A stretch of 48,618 nucleotides of DNA, taken from Aminivibrio sp. GTDB lineage: Bacteria > Synergistota > Synergistia > Synergistales > Aminobacteriaceae. Shown piece after piece: positions 34,647 through 42,776 of this stretch (position 1 is its first letter; the number at the start of each line of letters is the position of its first letter). The stretch covers positions 1 to 48,618 of the forward strand of contig NZ_JAESIH010000074.1 in assembly GCF_016756745.1 (NCBI RefSeq). The letters are read 5' to 3'. Under the pieces are notes generated by a model that worked only from the letters and a program-made list of their open reading frames with translations, made no database searches and was not told where the DNA came from. A program made the position numbers and the translations under genes.

Positions 34647-34795
34647 GATTTCTTACAATCAGCGCAAAGCAGAGGGGCCACCCTCTCACCGGACGGCGAA
34701 GCGTGCTTTCCGGTCTCGGAGAATCTCTCGTACGCTATCGAGGGGCCGGTGGCTTCACCGGCCCCTCTTCATATTTCATACGGAGGTGAAAGGTT
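34647..34795 (+). promoter_or_regulatory. Structured infC leader, candidate ribosomal-protein autoregulatory element
   Basis: A 12-bp perfect hairpin GAGGGGCCGGTG-GCTT-CACCGGCCCCTC (34740-34767) sits 14 bases before the infC Shine-Dalgarno. Upstream, AGAGGG-GCCA-CCCTCT (34671-34686) forms a local hairpin, and its AGAGGGGCC can instead pair with GGCCCCTCT (34760-34768, 9 bp), disrupting the large hairpin. A middle hairpin CCGGA...TCCGG also forms. Mutually exclusive folding recalls the L20-responsive infC leaders of Bacillus, but homology is not shown. Confidence 0.6.
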
Positions 34796-35443
34796 ATAGT
34801 AACAAGAAAAGAAGACGGAGATCCCAGAGTCAACCGTGAAATAACATCCCGTGAAGTGCTCCTCATCGACGAAAACGGCGTCAAGCTGGGGGTAATACCC
34901 ACGGCGGAGGGAATCCGGCTGGCGGAGGAACGGCAGCTCGACCTGGTAGAAGTGGCTCCTCAGGCCAACCCTCCCGTTTGCAGGATACTGGACTACGGGA
35001 AATATCGCTACCAGCTCCAGAAAAAGGAGAAGGACGCGAGAAAGAAACAGAAGGTCCAGGCCCTCAAAGAGATGAAGATGCGCCCGAAAATCGACGAGCA
35101 CGACTACGATTTCAAGGTCCGGGCAATCAAGGGCTTTCTCGAGGACGGCCACAGGGTAAAGGTCTCGGTGTTCTTCCGCGGCCGCGAAATGTCCTTTCTC
35201 AACAAAGGCGAGGAAGTGCTTGCCCGGGTTATCGCCGACTGCGAAGGCCTCGGCAAAAGTGAAGGGAACCCCCGTATGGAGGGTCGTTACATGAGGATCA
35301 TGCTCACTCCCCTTCCTCCCGGCCAGGGAAAGATGGCTCCGAAGCCCGAAAAAAAGAACGAAGGCGCCGAGGCGACTGAAAAAAAGAACAATGGAAAGCC
35401 GAAGGAGACAACACCGGTCTCCGCGGAGAAACCGGCAGAGTAA
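34796..35443 (+). CDS. infC: Translation initiation factor IF-3 (ATA start)
   Basis: 215 residues if read from ATA 34796, seven bases after GGAGGTG (34782-34788). This gives ...DPRVNREITSREVLLIDENG, the conserved IF-3 N-terminus; the nearest conventional start, GTG 34856, would delete the RVNxxI segment. Conserved core: ALKEMKMRPKIDEHDYDFK and GHRVKVSVFFRGREM. A lysine-rich tail (from about residue 185) is extra. IF-3 discriminates against non-AUG starts, so such a codon normally gives autoregulation. First gene of infC-rpmI-rplT. Confidence 0.92.
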   Translation: MVTRKEDGDPRVNREITSREVLLIDENGVKLGVIPTAEGIRLAEERQLDLVEVAPQANPPVCRILDYGKYRYQLQKKEKDARKKQKVQALKEMKMRPKIDEHDYDFKVRAIKGFLEDGHRVKVSVFFRGREMSFLNKGEEVLARVIADCEGLGKSEGNPRMEGRYMRIMLTPLPPGQGKMAPKPEKKNEGAEATEKKNNGKPKETTPVSAEKPAE

Positions 35444-35477
35444 TTCCGTGATCCCATAGAATGCACACCGCTTTTCC

Positions 35478-35507
35478 GCCTGCCGTGCACAGCGGCGGGC
35501 TTTAATC
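35478..35507 (+). promoter_or_regulatory. Hairpin between infC and rpmI
   Basis: GCCTGCCG (35478-35485) pairs with CGGCGGGC (35493-35500) around TGCACAG, followed by TTTAATCTT. It could be a weak terminator or a processing or regulatory site in the ribosomal-protein operon. Confidence 0.5.
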
Positions 35508-35540
35508 TTGACTCAATATACCGGGAAGGAGGAACACATC

Positions 35541-35738
35541 ATGCCCAAACTTAAATCCCATTCGGGAGCGAAAAAAAGATTCTCGTTTACAGGAACGGGG
35601 AAACTCTCCTACCGCAAGGCGGGAAGGGGACACCTGCTTACCCACAAGAGCCCTTCGAGACTCAGAAAGCTCCGCAAAACCGCTTACGTTGACGATACGC
35701 AGATGGAGTACATGAGAAAATTGCTTCCGTACAGCTGA
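35541..35738 (+). CDS. rpmI: 50S ribosomal protein L35
   Basis: 65 residues from ATG 35541 behind AAGGAGG; TTG 35508 upstream is in frame but lacks support. MPKLKSHSGAKKRFSFTGTG and GHLLTHKSPSRLRKLRK are the family signature. Standard middle gene of the infC operon. Confidence 0.97.
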   Translation: MPKLKSHSGAKKRFSFTGTGKLSYRKAGRGHLLTHKSPSRLRKLRKTAYVDDTQMEYMRKLLPYS

Positions 35739-35785
35739 GGAACATACCGTTTAACAGTCAATTTTCATGAAAGAGGTGACGTGCG

Positions 35786-36145
35786 ATGCCCCGCGTCAAA
35801 GGTGGTAGCGCTAGCGATAGAAAAAGAAAGAAACTGTTTTCCATTACCAAGGGTTACTGGGGTCGAAAAAAGAATGTTTACAGAAGGGCCAGGGAGGCCT
35901 ACCTCCATTCCCTATCGAGGGCCTATGCCGACCGGAAGAAAAAAAAGAGGGATTTTCGGCGGCTGTGGATTACCCGTATCAACGCCGCTTCCCGTGCGCA
36001 GGGACTGTCCTACAGCGTCCTGATGAACGGGCTGAAGAAGGCGGGAATCTCCATCAACCGGAAGATGCTTTCCGAGCTGGCCATCAACGACATGCCTGCA
36101 TTCATCAAGCTCTCCGAACAGGCACGGAGCGCCCTGGGCAGATAG
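35786..36145 (+). CDS. rplT: 50S ribosomal protein L20
   Basis: 119 residues, MPRVKGGSASDRKRKKLFSI..., with the basic N-terminal extension (RRAREAYLHSLSRAYADRKKKKRDFR) and globular C-terminus (NRKMLSELAINDMPAFIKL). L20 assembles early on 23S rRNA and in several bacteria represses its own operon through the infC leader. AGAGGTGA precedes the ATG. Confidence 0.97.
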   Translation: MPRVKGGSASDRKRKKLFSITKGYWGRKKNVYRRAREAYLHSLSRAYADRKKKKRDFRRLWITRINAASRAQGLSYSVLMNGLKKAGISINRKMLSELAINDMPAFIKLSEQARSALGR

Positions 36146-36163
36146 CCGCCAGCCCGGCTGAAA

Positions 36164-37483
36164 GTGAAGACCTACAGCTCGCTCCGGATTGAAAAGACCA
36201 TTACCCTGGGGTTCCTGTCGTTGATCGCGGCGGGAACCCTGCTTCTTTGGGCTCTCAACTCCGGGCATGGAAAGCCTCTTTCTCTTCTCGACGCTCTCTT
36301 CACCAGTACATCGGCAGTGTGCGTGACGGGGCTTGTTGTTGTGGACACAGGCAAGGACCTCGCACCCGCATCCCAATGGGTAGTTCTTCTTCTTATCCAG
36401 CTCGGCGGTCTCGGGGTCATGACGGCAGCCACTGCCATCATGGTGTTGCTGGGAAGGCGGGTCGGCATACGGCAGCGGCTGCTTTTTACCGGGGGCTTTG
36501 GAGTTGATACCCCCTCAGGAGCCGTAAAACTGCTTTTCCGGATGCTGAGATTTACCCTCACTGTGGAGGCTGCCGCGTCCCTTCCTCTCCTTATCGTGTT
36601 TCTTCGGTCTTTCCCTCCGGGGGAGGCTCTTTTCCACGCCGTCTTCCATTCCGTGAGCGCCTTCTGCAACGCCGGTTTTTCCACCGTGCTGGGTGGATTG
36701 GAAGGGTATTCCGGGCAGTTTCTTCTTCCCGGAGTGATCATGGCTCTCATCGTAACGGGAGGTCTCGGGTTCCTGGTCATCAGTGACATCTTCGCCCGGC
36801 TGCGGGAACGGTCTCACCTGTCGGCCCATTCCCTTCTTGTTCTCAGGACAACCGCCGTCCTGATCGCGGCTGGGACAGTACTCCTTTTGGCTTCGGACGT
36901 CGATGGGGGGCTCTCCGGCCGTTCTTTTCCCCTGAAGATCTGGAACGCTCTTTTCCAGAGCGTTACGGCACGGACAGCCGGCTTCAACACGATTCCCATA
37001 CCGTCTTTCTCATCCCTCGGGGTTTTTGTCCTGTGCATTCTTATGATCATCGGCGCATCACCGGGGTCCACCGGAGGAGGGATCAAGACCACCACAGCGG
37101 GACTGCTTTTTTATTCCTCCCTTTCCGAAATACGGGGAAGGAGCATGATCATAGGAAACAGAAGGATTCCCGACGGCAATGTGAGGCGGGCTCTTGCGGT
37201 TACCGTCCTGTATGTCCTCACTGTTCTGCTCGGCATTATTTTCCTGAGTCTCATTGAACCCTTCCCTTTCGTTACCCTGGCTTTCGAAGCGATTTCGGCC
37301 ATGGGAACCGTGGGGCTTTCACTGGGCGTTACGCCGTCCCTTTCAGCTCCGGGAAAGGTGATCATCATCCTGTTGATGTTCTGGGGTCGGGTTGGTATTC
37401 TTACATTCATGTACGGGATGATCTCCCGGGACCGGGAGGCGTCGAAAATCACCTTTCCCGAAACGAACATCCCCGTAGGATAA
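36164..37483 (+). CDS. ktrB: Potassium uptake channel subunit, KtrB/TrkH family
   Basis: 439 residues, 8-10 membrane segments. Four pore loops with selectivity-filter glycines are recognisable: AVCVTGLVVV, AFCNAGFSTV, TARTAGFNTI and AMGTVGLSLG. The length and the linked single-RCK ktrA gene favour the Ktr rather than Trk type. Likely Na+-coupled K+ uptake. GTG start 18 bases after rplT. Confidence 0.93.
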   Translation: MKTYSSLRIEKTITLGFLSLIAAGTLLLWALNSGHGKPLSLLDALFTSTSAVCVTGLVVVDTGKDLAPASQWVVLLLIQLGGLGVMTAATAIMVLLGRRVGIRQRLLFTGGFGVDTPSGAVKLLFRMLRFTLTVEAAASLPLLIVFLRSFPPGEALFHAVFHSVSAFCNAGFSTVLGGLEGYSGQFLLPGVIMALIVTGGLGFLVISDIFARLRERSHLSAHSLLVLRTTAVLIAAGTVLLLASDVDGGLSGRSFPLKIWNALFQSVTARTAGFNTIPIPSFSSLGVFVLCILMIIGASPGSTGGGIKTTTAGLLFYSSLSEIRGRSMIIGNRRIPDGNVRRALAVTVLYVLTVLLGIIFLSLIEPFPFVTLAFEAISAMGTVGLSLGVTPSLSAPGKVIIILLMFWGRVGILTFMYGMISRDREASKITFPETNIPVG

Positions 37484-37497
37484 CAGGGAGGCGGACC

Positions 37498-38178
37498 ATG
37501 GACAATAAACGGACCATCCTTGTAGTTGGACTCGGGCGCTTCGGCGTCTCCGTCTGCGAAAAACTGGCAGAACTCGGTCAGCATGTAATCGCCGTGGACA
37601 TAAACAAGCAAAGGGTCGAGGAAGTTGCGGACGTTGTGGAGTACTGTGCCCAGCTCGATGCTACAGATGAAGACCTTCTTCTGAAGGTAGGTGCGAAAGA
37701 GGCGGATATCGCCGTCGTGGCGATCGGGAACAATATTGAAGCAAGCATCCTTGCCACGGCCATCCTGAAGGGGCTGGAGATCCCGAAAGTCATTGCGAGA
37801 GCCCAGACCTCGATTCACGGAAGGGTGCTTTCACGAGTGGGAGCCCACAAGGTGGTTTTCCCGGAAAGGGATGCAGGCAAGAATATAGCGGAAACACTGG
37901 TCAACCCATGGCTTTCGGCCTTTTCCGCCATACCGGGCGGAAACGTTCTCGTCGGCGAGATTGAAGCATCGGCGGGAATGGTGGGGAAATCGCTGATGGA
38001 ACTCGATTTTCGGAAGAAGTATAATGGCATAGTTCTCCTTTTTGACCGGAAGGGAAGCCGCTTCCTGCCCCGGCCGGACAGCGTCATCCAGGAAGGCGAC
38101 AAGCTTCTTGTCGCCGGAACGGATGATGACATCGCAAAAATGATGGAGAAAAAGAACAAGGAGGGAAACGGCAAGTGA
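37498..38178 (+). CDS. ktrA: Potassium uptake regulatory subunit, KtrA/TrkA family
   Basis: 226 residues. N-terminal RCK Rossmann domain with VVGLGRFGVSVCEKLAELG and the ribose-binding Asp of AVDINKQRVEE, then a C-terminal RCK_C domain (GEIEASAGMVGKSLMELDF). It binds ATP/ADP or NAD and gates KtrB. GGGAGGCGG before the ATG. Its stop overlaps pheS by 4 bases. Confidence 0.94.
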   Translation: MDNKRTILVVGLGRFGVSVCEKLAELGQHVIAVDINKQRVEEVADVVEYCAQLDATDEDLLLKVGAKEADIAVVAIGNNIEASILATAILKGLEIPKVIARAQTSIHGRVLSRVGAHKVVFPERDAGKNIAETLVNPWLSAFSAIPGGNVLVGEIEASAGMVGKSLMELDFRKKYNGIVLLFDRKGSRFLPRPDSVIQEGDKLLVAGTDDDIAKMMEKKNKEGNGK

Positions 38179-39221
38179 CATCAATTCCCGGCGAACTGCA
38201 TACAATAGAACAAGACTTCGCCGTACAGCTTTCCAGGGCGGCAACGTCCGAGGAACTGCAGCAGGTGAAGGTGACTTTTCTCGGAAAAAAGGGAATTCTG
38301 ACCTCCTTCCTGAAAAAGATCGGATCGCTCCCTCCCGAGGAGCGTCCTGCCGCAGGAGAGGCGGTGAACTCTCTCCGAGACATCATTGAAGCCCGTCTTG
38401 CCGAAAAAAAGAGAGCCGTCGAAGAGGCAGAATCGGCTGAAGAAGAGCGACGGAACCGCATCGACGTCACCCTTCCTGCCCGGGGCAGGGAATGGGGCGG
38501 AATCCATCCGGTGGCACAGCTCACCCATGACGTGGTGGAAATTCTGGCCGGACTTGGATTTTCCGTGGCCCTCGGCCCCGAAATCGAGGACGATTTCCAC
38601 AATTTCGAGGCCCTCAACATTCCTGCGTCCCACCCAGCGAGGGACATGCAGGACACCTTTTATTTTCCCGACGGGAAGCTGCTCAGGACCCATACTTCAC
38701 CTGTGCAGGTCCGGTCCATGCTGAAGTACGGTGCCCCCATACGGATAGTCTGCCCCGGAAAGGTGTACCGCAGAGACAGCGATCCCACCCATTCCCCCAT
38801 GTTCAACCAGCTCGAAGGCCTCCTGGTGGAGAAGGACATCTCCGTAGCCGACATGAAGGGGTGCCTGGAAACGCTTATGGCTGCCATTTTTTCCCGCCCC
38901 CTGAAAGCACGTTACAGGGCGAGTTATTTCCCCTTCACCGAGCCCTCTCAGGAGCTGGATATCGAGTGCGTTGAATGCTCGGGCAAAAATCCATCCTGCA
39001 GAATCTGCAAGGGTACGGGGTGGCTCGAAGTGGCGGGACTCGGAATGGTGCACCCCAACGTGCTCCGGTACGGGGGGATCGATCCTGAAGTCTACAACGG
39101 CTTTGCATGGGGCATCGGCCTCGACCGTATTGCCATGCTGAAATACAGGCTCACCGACCTGCGCGTCCTCTTTGAAGGCAACGTGCCCTTTCTTCTCTCG
39201 GGGAGGACTCTCTCATGCTGA
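38175..39221 (+). CDS. pheS: Phenylalanyl-tRNA synthetase alpha subunit
   Basis: 348 residues from GTG 38175 (GTGA overlap with ktrA). N-terminal coiled coil (about 1-90), then class II motifs: GGIHPVAQLTHDVVEIL, the motif 2 region CPGKVYRRDSDPTHSPMFNQ and the motif 3 region NGFAWGIGLDRIAMLKY. CVECSGKNPSCRICKGTGWL is the alpha-subunit zinc-like insertion. It overlaps pheT by 7 bases. Confidence 0.97.
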   Translation: MTSIPGELHTIEQDFAVQLSRAATSEELQQVKVTFLGKKGILTSFLKKIGSLPPEERPAAGEAVNSLRDIIEARLAEKKRAVEEAESAEEERRNRIDVTLPARGREWGGIHPVAQLTHDVVEILAGLGFSVALGPEIEDDFHNFEALNIPASHPARDMQDTFYFPDGKLLRTHTSPVQVRSMLKYGAPIRIVCPGKVYRRDSDPTHSPMFNQLEGLLVEKDISVADMKGCLETLMAAIFSRPLKARYRASYFPFTEPSQELDIECVECSGKNPSCRICKGTGWLEVAGLGMVHPNVLRYGGIDPEVYNGFAWGIGLDRIAMLKYRLTDLRVLFEGNVPFLLSGRTLSC

Positions 39222-41617
39222 TTTCCTGGAATATGCTCAACGAAGTGCTCTCCATTCCCGCAACCCTGGAGGAAGTGGCCGAACGGCTCACCCTTACCGG
39301 GTGCGAGGTGGAATCGGTTGAAAGGCCCTGCGCCCTGCTGAAGAACATTCAAGTAGCTGTGATCGAAAACCTCGGGCGCCATCCCGAAAAGGAAAACCTT
39401 TTCGTTGCCGGGGTACGGGACGGCATCGGCGCCGCCGTTGTGGTCACCGCTGCTCCGAACCTTTCTGAGGGAGACAGGGTACCCTACGGGCGGCCCGGCG
39501 CCGTCCTTGCCGACGGAACGGTTCTGGGGACCAGGGAATTCGGCGGCGTCAACAGTGAGGGCATGCTGCTCTCCGCAGCCGAACTGGGCGTGCCCGAGGC
39601 TGCGGACGAGTTCGGCATTCTCCGCCTTCCGGGAGACTCTCCCTTGGGCGGCGACGTGGTGAAACTTTTCGGCCTCGATGATGCCATCCTTGATCTTTCC
39701 ATCACGCCGAATCGGGGTGATCTCCTGAGCCTCCTTGGCGTGGCCAGGGAAGTGTATGCCCTGTTCCCCGGGGCGGAATGGAAGAAGAACCCCGCTGACA
39801 TAGCGCCTCCGGAGAAGGCCGCCGAATGGCCGGTACCCTTCGACGGCATTTCCATTCTGGATGACGGGTGCACTAAATATTGTCTTGGTCTGGCGACGGG
39901 GCTCAGACCTGTCCCGTCCCCCCTGAAGACACGGATTGCCCTGACTTTCCTCGGCATGAGGCCGATCAGCGGAATGGTGGACGCTACCAACATCGCCATG
40001 CTGACCCTCGGCCAGCCGACCCATGCCTTCGATGCCGGGCGGCTTGACGCTCTGGAGATCACGGTCCGTTCGGCGAAACCTGGAGAGGTGATCACCACCC
40101 TGGACGGGAAACGGCATGAACTCGAAAATTCCGATCTCCTCATAACCAGCGCCGGAAAGCCCATTGGCATCGCCGGTGTCATGGGCGGAGAAAACAGCGA
40201 TATCCTGCCGGAAACCAGGACGGTATTCATCGAATCGGCAACCTTCGATGCCATCCGCGTCAGCAGGACGTCCCGGCGGCTTGGCATAAACTCTGAGGCG
40301 GCTTTCCGCTATGCCAGGACGGTGGACTCGAACCTGTCGGAGCTGACCCTGAGCTATATTGCTTCCCTTCTGAAAGAGTGGGGCGCAGCGGAAACGGGCT
40401 ACGTCTTCAAGACTGCCTTCTCCATTGAGCCTGCCCGGAGAGAAGTTGCCCTTACCGAAAAGAACCTGCGGAAAATCCTTCTTACCGACGATCTGGACGG
40501 AGCTTCTGCCATCCTCGCCAGACTCGGGCTACGGCAGATTGCCTCGGAAAAGGGGAAACGGGTGTTTTCAGTTCCTTCCTGGCGCCCCGACATCGCCATC
40601 GAAGAAGATCTTATCGAAGAGGTCGGAAGAATTCGGGGATACAACGAAACCCTGGCCCCACGCCTCCCCCAGGCTCTTTTCGGTCGGGGAGACATCGGCG
40701 ATATCACCAGGGTGAAGGGCAGCATACGGACCATCCTCCTCTCCAGGGGGTATGTGGAACTTGTGAACTACAGCTTTCTGTCTCCCTCCTTCGTGGAGCT
40801 CCTCAGACTTCCGCCCGAGGACAGGAGAGCCCGCCCCCTGGAGCTGGCGAACCCGCTGAGTGTCGAGCAGTCGAGGATGAGGACCACGTTGCTCCCCGGG
40901 TTGATCCGGAGCGTAGAGCAGACTGTCCAGGCCGGATGGAAGGCCCCTGTGAGAGTCTTCGAGCTCGGCAGGGTGTTTCTTCCTCTCGACGGAGGCGGGC
41001 ATGAGGAAGTGGAGCGCATCTCCGGCCTCGTCTACGGCGGCCGTGACCCCCGCCTTCCTTTCGGTCCCGCCGGAGCCGACGACCTCTTTTCCCTGAAAGG
41101 GGATATTCTTGCTCTCGCTGAGAGCAGGGGTGTTTCACTCGGGTTTGTCCAGGGCGAAGAGCCCTTCGGGCATCGGGGGCAGACAGCGGTCATCATGCTG
41201 GAGGGGCACCCCGTCGGATACCTGCTCCGGCTGAAGCCGGCCATTGAGAAGGATATCGAATGTTCTCCCGTCTACGCCTTTGAGCTCGACCTGGAACCCC
41301 TGGTCAAGGAGTATCTTCCTGTCTTCAGGGAAAACTCCCAGTTCCCGCCGGTATACAGGGACATTTCCCTGCTCGTGCCGGTGGAGAGCCCCATGGAGGA
41401 TGTCACGGCAGCAATCCGGAGTGAAGGGGGCGACCTGCTCAGAAGAATACGTCTCTTCGATATCTACTCCGGAAAGGGAATACCCGACGGATACAGAAGT
41501 CTTGCTTTCTCCCTCGCCTACCAGCGGAACGACAAAACCCTCACCGATGCGGAAGTCGATGCGGTGCACGCCGGTGTCCGAGCGAAAATGGAAGCCAGGG
41601 GCTATATTCTTCGATAG
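39215..41617 (+). CDS. pheT: Phenylalanyl-tRNA synthetase beta subunit
   Basis: 800 residues, normal length. An EMAP-type tRNA-binding domain near residues 40-150 (GRHPEKENLFVAGVRDG; GVNSEGMLLSAAELG), B3/B4 editing domain (ITPNRGDLLSLLGVAREVYA; MRPISGMVDATNIAMLTLGQP), B5 domain and a C-terminal ferredoxin-like anticodon-binding domain (FPPVYRDISLLVPVESPMEDV). Forms the alpha2beta2 enzyme with pheS. Confidence 0.97.
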   Translation: MLISWNMLNEVLSIPATLEEVAERLTLTGCEVESVERPCALLKNIQVAVIENLGRHPEKENLFVAGVRDGIGAAVVVTAAPNLSEGDRVPYGRPGAVLADGTVLGTREFGGVNSEGMLLSAAELGVPEAADEFGILRLPGDSPLGGDVVKLFGLDDAILDLSITPNRGDLLSLLGVAREVYALFPGAEWKKNPADIAPPEKAAEWPVPFDGISILDDGCTKYCLGLATGLRPVPSPLKTRIALTFLGMRPISGMVDATNIAMLTLGQPTHAFDAGRLDALEITVRSAKPGEVITTLDGKRHELENSDLLITSAGKPIGIAGVMGGENSDILPETRTVFIESATFDAIRVSRTSRRLGINSEAAFRYARTVDSNLSELTLSYIASLLKEWGAAETGYVFKTAFSIEPARREVALTEKNLRKILLTDDLDGASAILARLGLRQIASEKGKRVFSVPSWRPDIAIEEDLIEEVGRIRGYNETLAPRLPQALFGRGDIGDITRVKGSIRTILLSRGYVELVNYSFLSPSFVELLRLPPEDRRARPLELANPLSVEQSRMRTTLLPGLIRSVEQTVQAGWKAPVRVFELGRVFLPLDGGGHEEVERISGLVYGGRDPRLPFGPAGADDLFSLKGDILALAESRGVSLGFVQGEEPFGHRGQTAVIMLEGHPVGYLLRLKPAIEKDIECSPVYAFELDLEPLVKEYLPVFRENSQFPPVYRDISLLVPVESPMEDVTAAIRSEGGDLLRRIRLFDIYSGKGIPDGYRSLAFSLAYQRNDKTLTDAEVDAVHAGVRAKMEARGYILR

Positions 41618-41629
41618 GAGGAGATTTTC

Positions 41630-41956
41630 ATGGTCACGATCAGTCATATCGAACAACTTGCCGATAGGCTCGTGGAGATGGTCGCGTCCCTGAGGAGCGA
41701 GAGAGACCAGCTTCGCGTCCAGATCAACGAGATGAAGAACAAACTCTCGGAAAAAGAGCTGGAGTGCATCCGATTATCGAAGGAGAACCGGCGCAACCTC
41801 GAGATACTGGAGCGGGAAAAACTCTCCTTCCAGAAGGAAAAGAGCCAGATCGAAGGACAGATGAAAACCCTGTACGAAAAGCTCAGTTCGCTCATGCCCG
41901 AGGCAGGGCAGCCCCAGGCAAACGGCCAGGACGACAGAGGTGAAAGGAGACCCTAG
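41630..41956 (+). CDS. Small coiled-coil protein, ZapB-like
   Basis: 108 residues, almost wholly predicted coiled coil from residue 5 to about 85 (QLADRLVEMVASLRSERDQL, EKELECIRLSKENRRNLEIL), with a polar tail. It lies 2 bases before a ZapA-like gene, which supports a role in Z-ring assembly. No catalytic motif; coiled coils resemble each other, so the family name is tentative. Confidence 0.7.
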   Translation: MVTISHIEQLADRLVEMVASLRSERDQLRVQINEMKNKLSEKELECIRLSKENRRNLEILEREKLSFQKEKSQIEGQMKTLYEKLSSLMPEAGQPQANGQDDRGERRP

Positions 41957-41958
41957 GA

Positions 41959-42210
41959 GTGGACGCCACCCTTCGTGAAGTGACGATCCGGATAGGGAAA
42001 AAATCATACTTTCTGAAAACCACTCTCGACGACGAAAGCATCAAGGGTATAACCGACCTGTCTGCTGAGATTACAAGGGAGTTCGAAGATTCTCTCGACC
42101 AGGAGAGCCTTCTGCTCCTTTCCTGTCTCCAGCTTGCGTGGCTGCTTGAGAAACTCGGAAAAAAACTCGAACGATCGCTTGATAATATTCAGGAAAAGGA
42201 GGGGCTATGA
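41959..42210 (+). CDS. zapA: Cell division protein ZapA-like
   Basis: 83 residues, GTG start. An N-terminal beta unit (LREVTIRIGKKSYFLKT) and a long helix (ESLLLLSCLQLAWLLEKLGK) fit ZapA, a FtsZ-ring stabiliser, whose genes often precede cvpA and mutS2. Family similarity is modest. It overlaps cvpA by 4 bases. Confidence 0.72.
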   Translation: MDATLREVTIRIGKKSYFLKTTLDDESIKGITDLSAEITREFEDSLDQESLLLLSCLQLAWLLEKLGKKLERSLDNIQEKEGL

Positions 42211-42776
42211 CTTTTTCGTCCGTTTTTGACATTGCCATTGCCCTGATTGTGGCTTCCTTTGCCGTCAGGGGCCTGTTCCGTGGATTGTCAGGGGAAATAT
42301 TTTCCCTTCTCGGTACGGTTGGAGGCGTCATAGTGGCCTGGAAATATTCCGGCGTGCCTGCGGCGTGGATCCTCTCCATGTTCCCGGAGGCCAATCTGTC
42401 CATGGTGTCCGTAGGCTTTATGGTTGCCATCTACATTGGGGTTGTCGTTCTAGCCGCCTCGATCTGCCGGATTGTCAAAGCCTTCCTGAAGTTTGCGTCC
42501 CTTACCTTCGCCGACAGGTTTTTCGGCGCCGCCGCCGGTATTTTCAAGGGGGCCGTTCTCATCCTGTTTCTTTACGTGGGCATCACCACCTATTCTCCCT
42601 TCTTGCCCACGGAATGGATGGAGTCGAGCTACGTTATGCGCGGTGCGGACGCCGCATGGCCGGGCATACAGGATTTTCTCCGGAAATACGATTTCTTCCC
42701 GGAGAATTTTTCCCTGCCGGGCCTGAATCTTCCCGGGCTCTTCCCGGAAAAAGTCGAGGGCGGCAATGGAGGTTAG
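42207..42776 (+). CDS. cvpA: CvpA-family membrane protein
   Basis: 189 residues. Four membrane segments: FDIAIALIVASFAVRGLFRG, EIFSLLGTVGGVIVAWKYSG, VSVGFMVAIYIGVVVLAASI and FFGAAAGIFKGAVLILFLY. The RGLFRGLSGEIFSLLG motif is typical of CvpA. Function is not firmly known (colicin V production, envelope homeostasis). It overlaps mutS2 by 11 bases. Confidence 0.88.
   Translation: MTFSSVFDIAIALIVASFAVRGLFRGLSGEIFSLLGTVGGVIVAWKYSGVPAAWILSMFPEANLSMVSVGFMVAIYIGVVVLAASICRIVKAFLKFASLTFADRFFGAAAGIFKGAVLILFLYVGITTYSPFLPTEWMESSYVMRGADAAWPGIQDFLRKYDFFPENFSLPGLNLPGLFPEKVEGGNGG

Noticed and set aside
34856-34858. GTG 34856 as the infC start.
   Set aside because: It would remove the conserved RVNxxI N-terminal segment and has no ribosome-binding site, while ATA 34796 has an ideal one.
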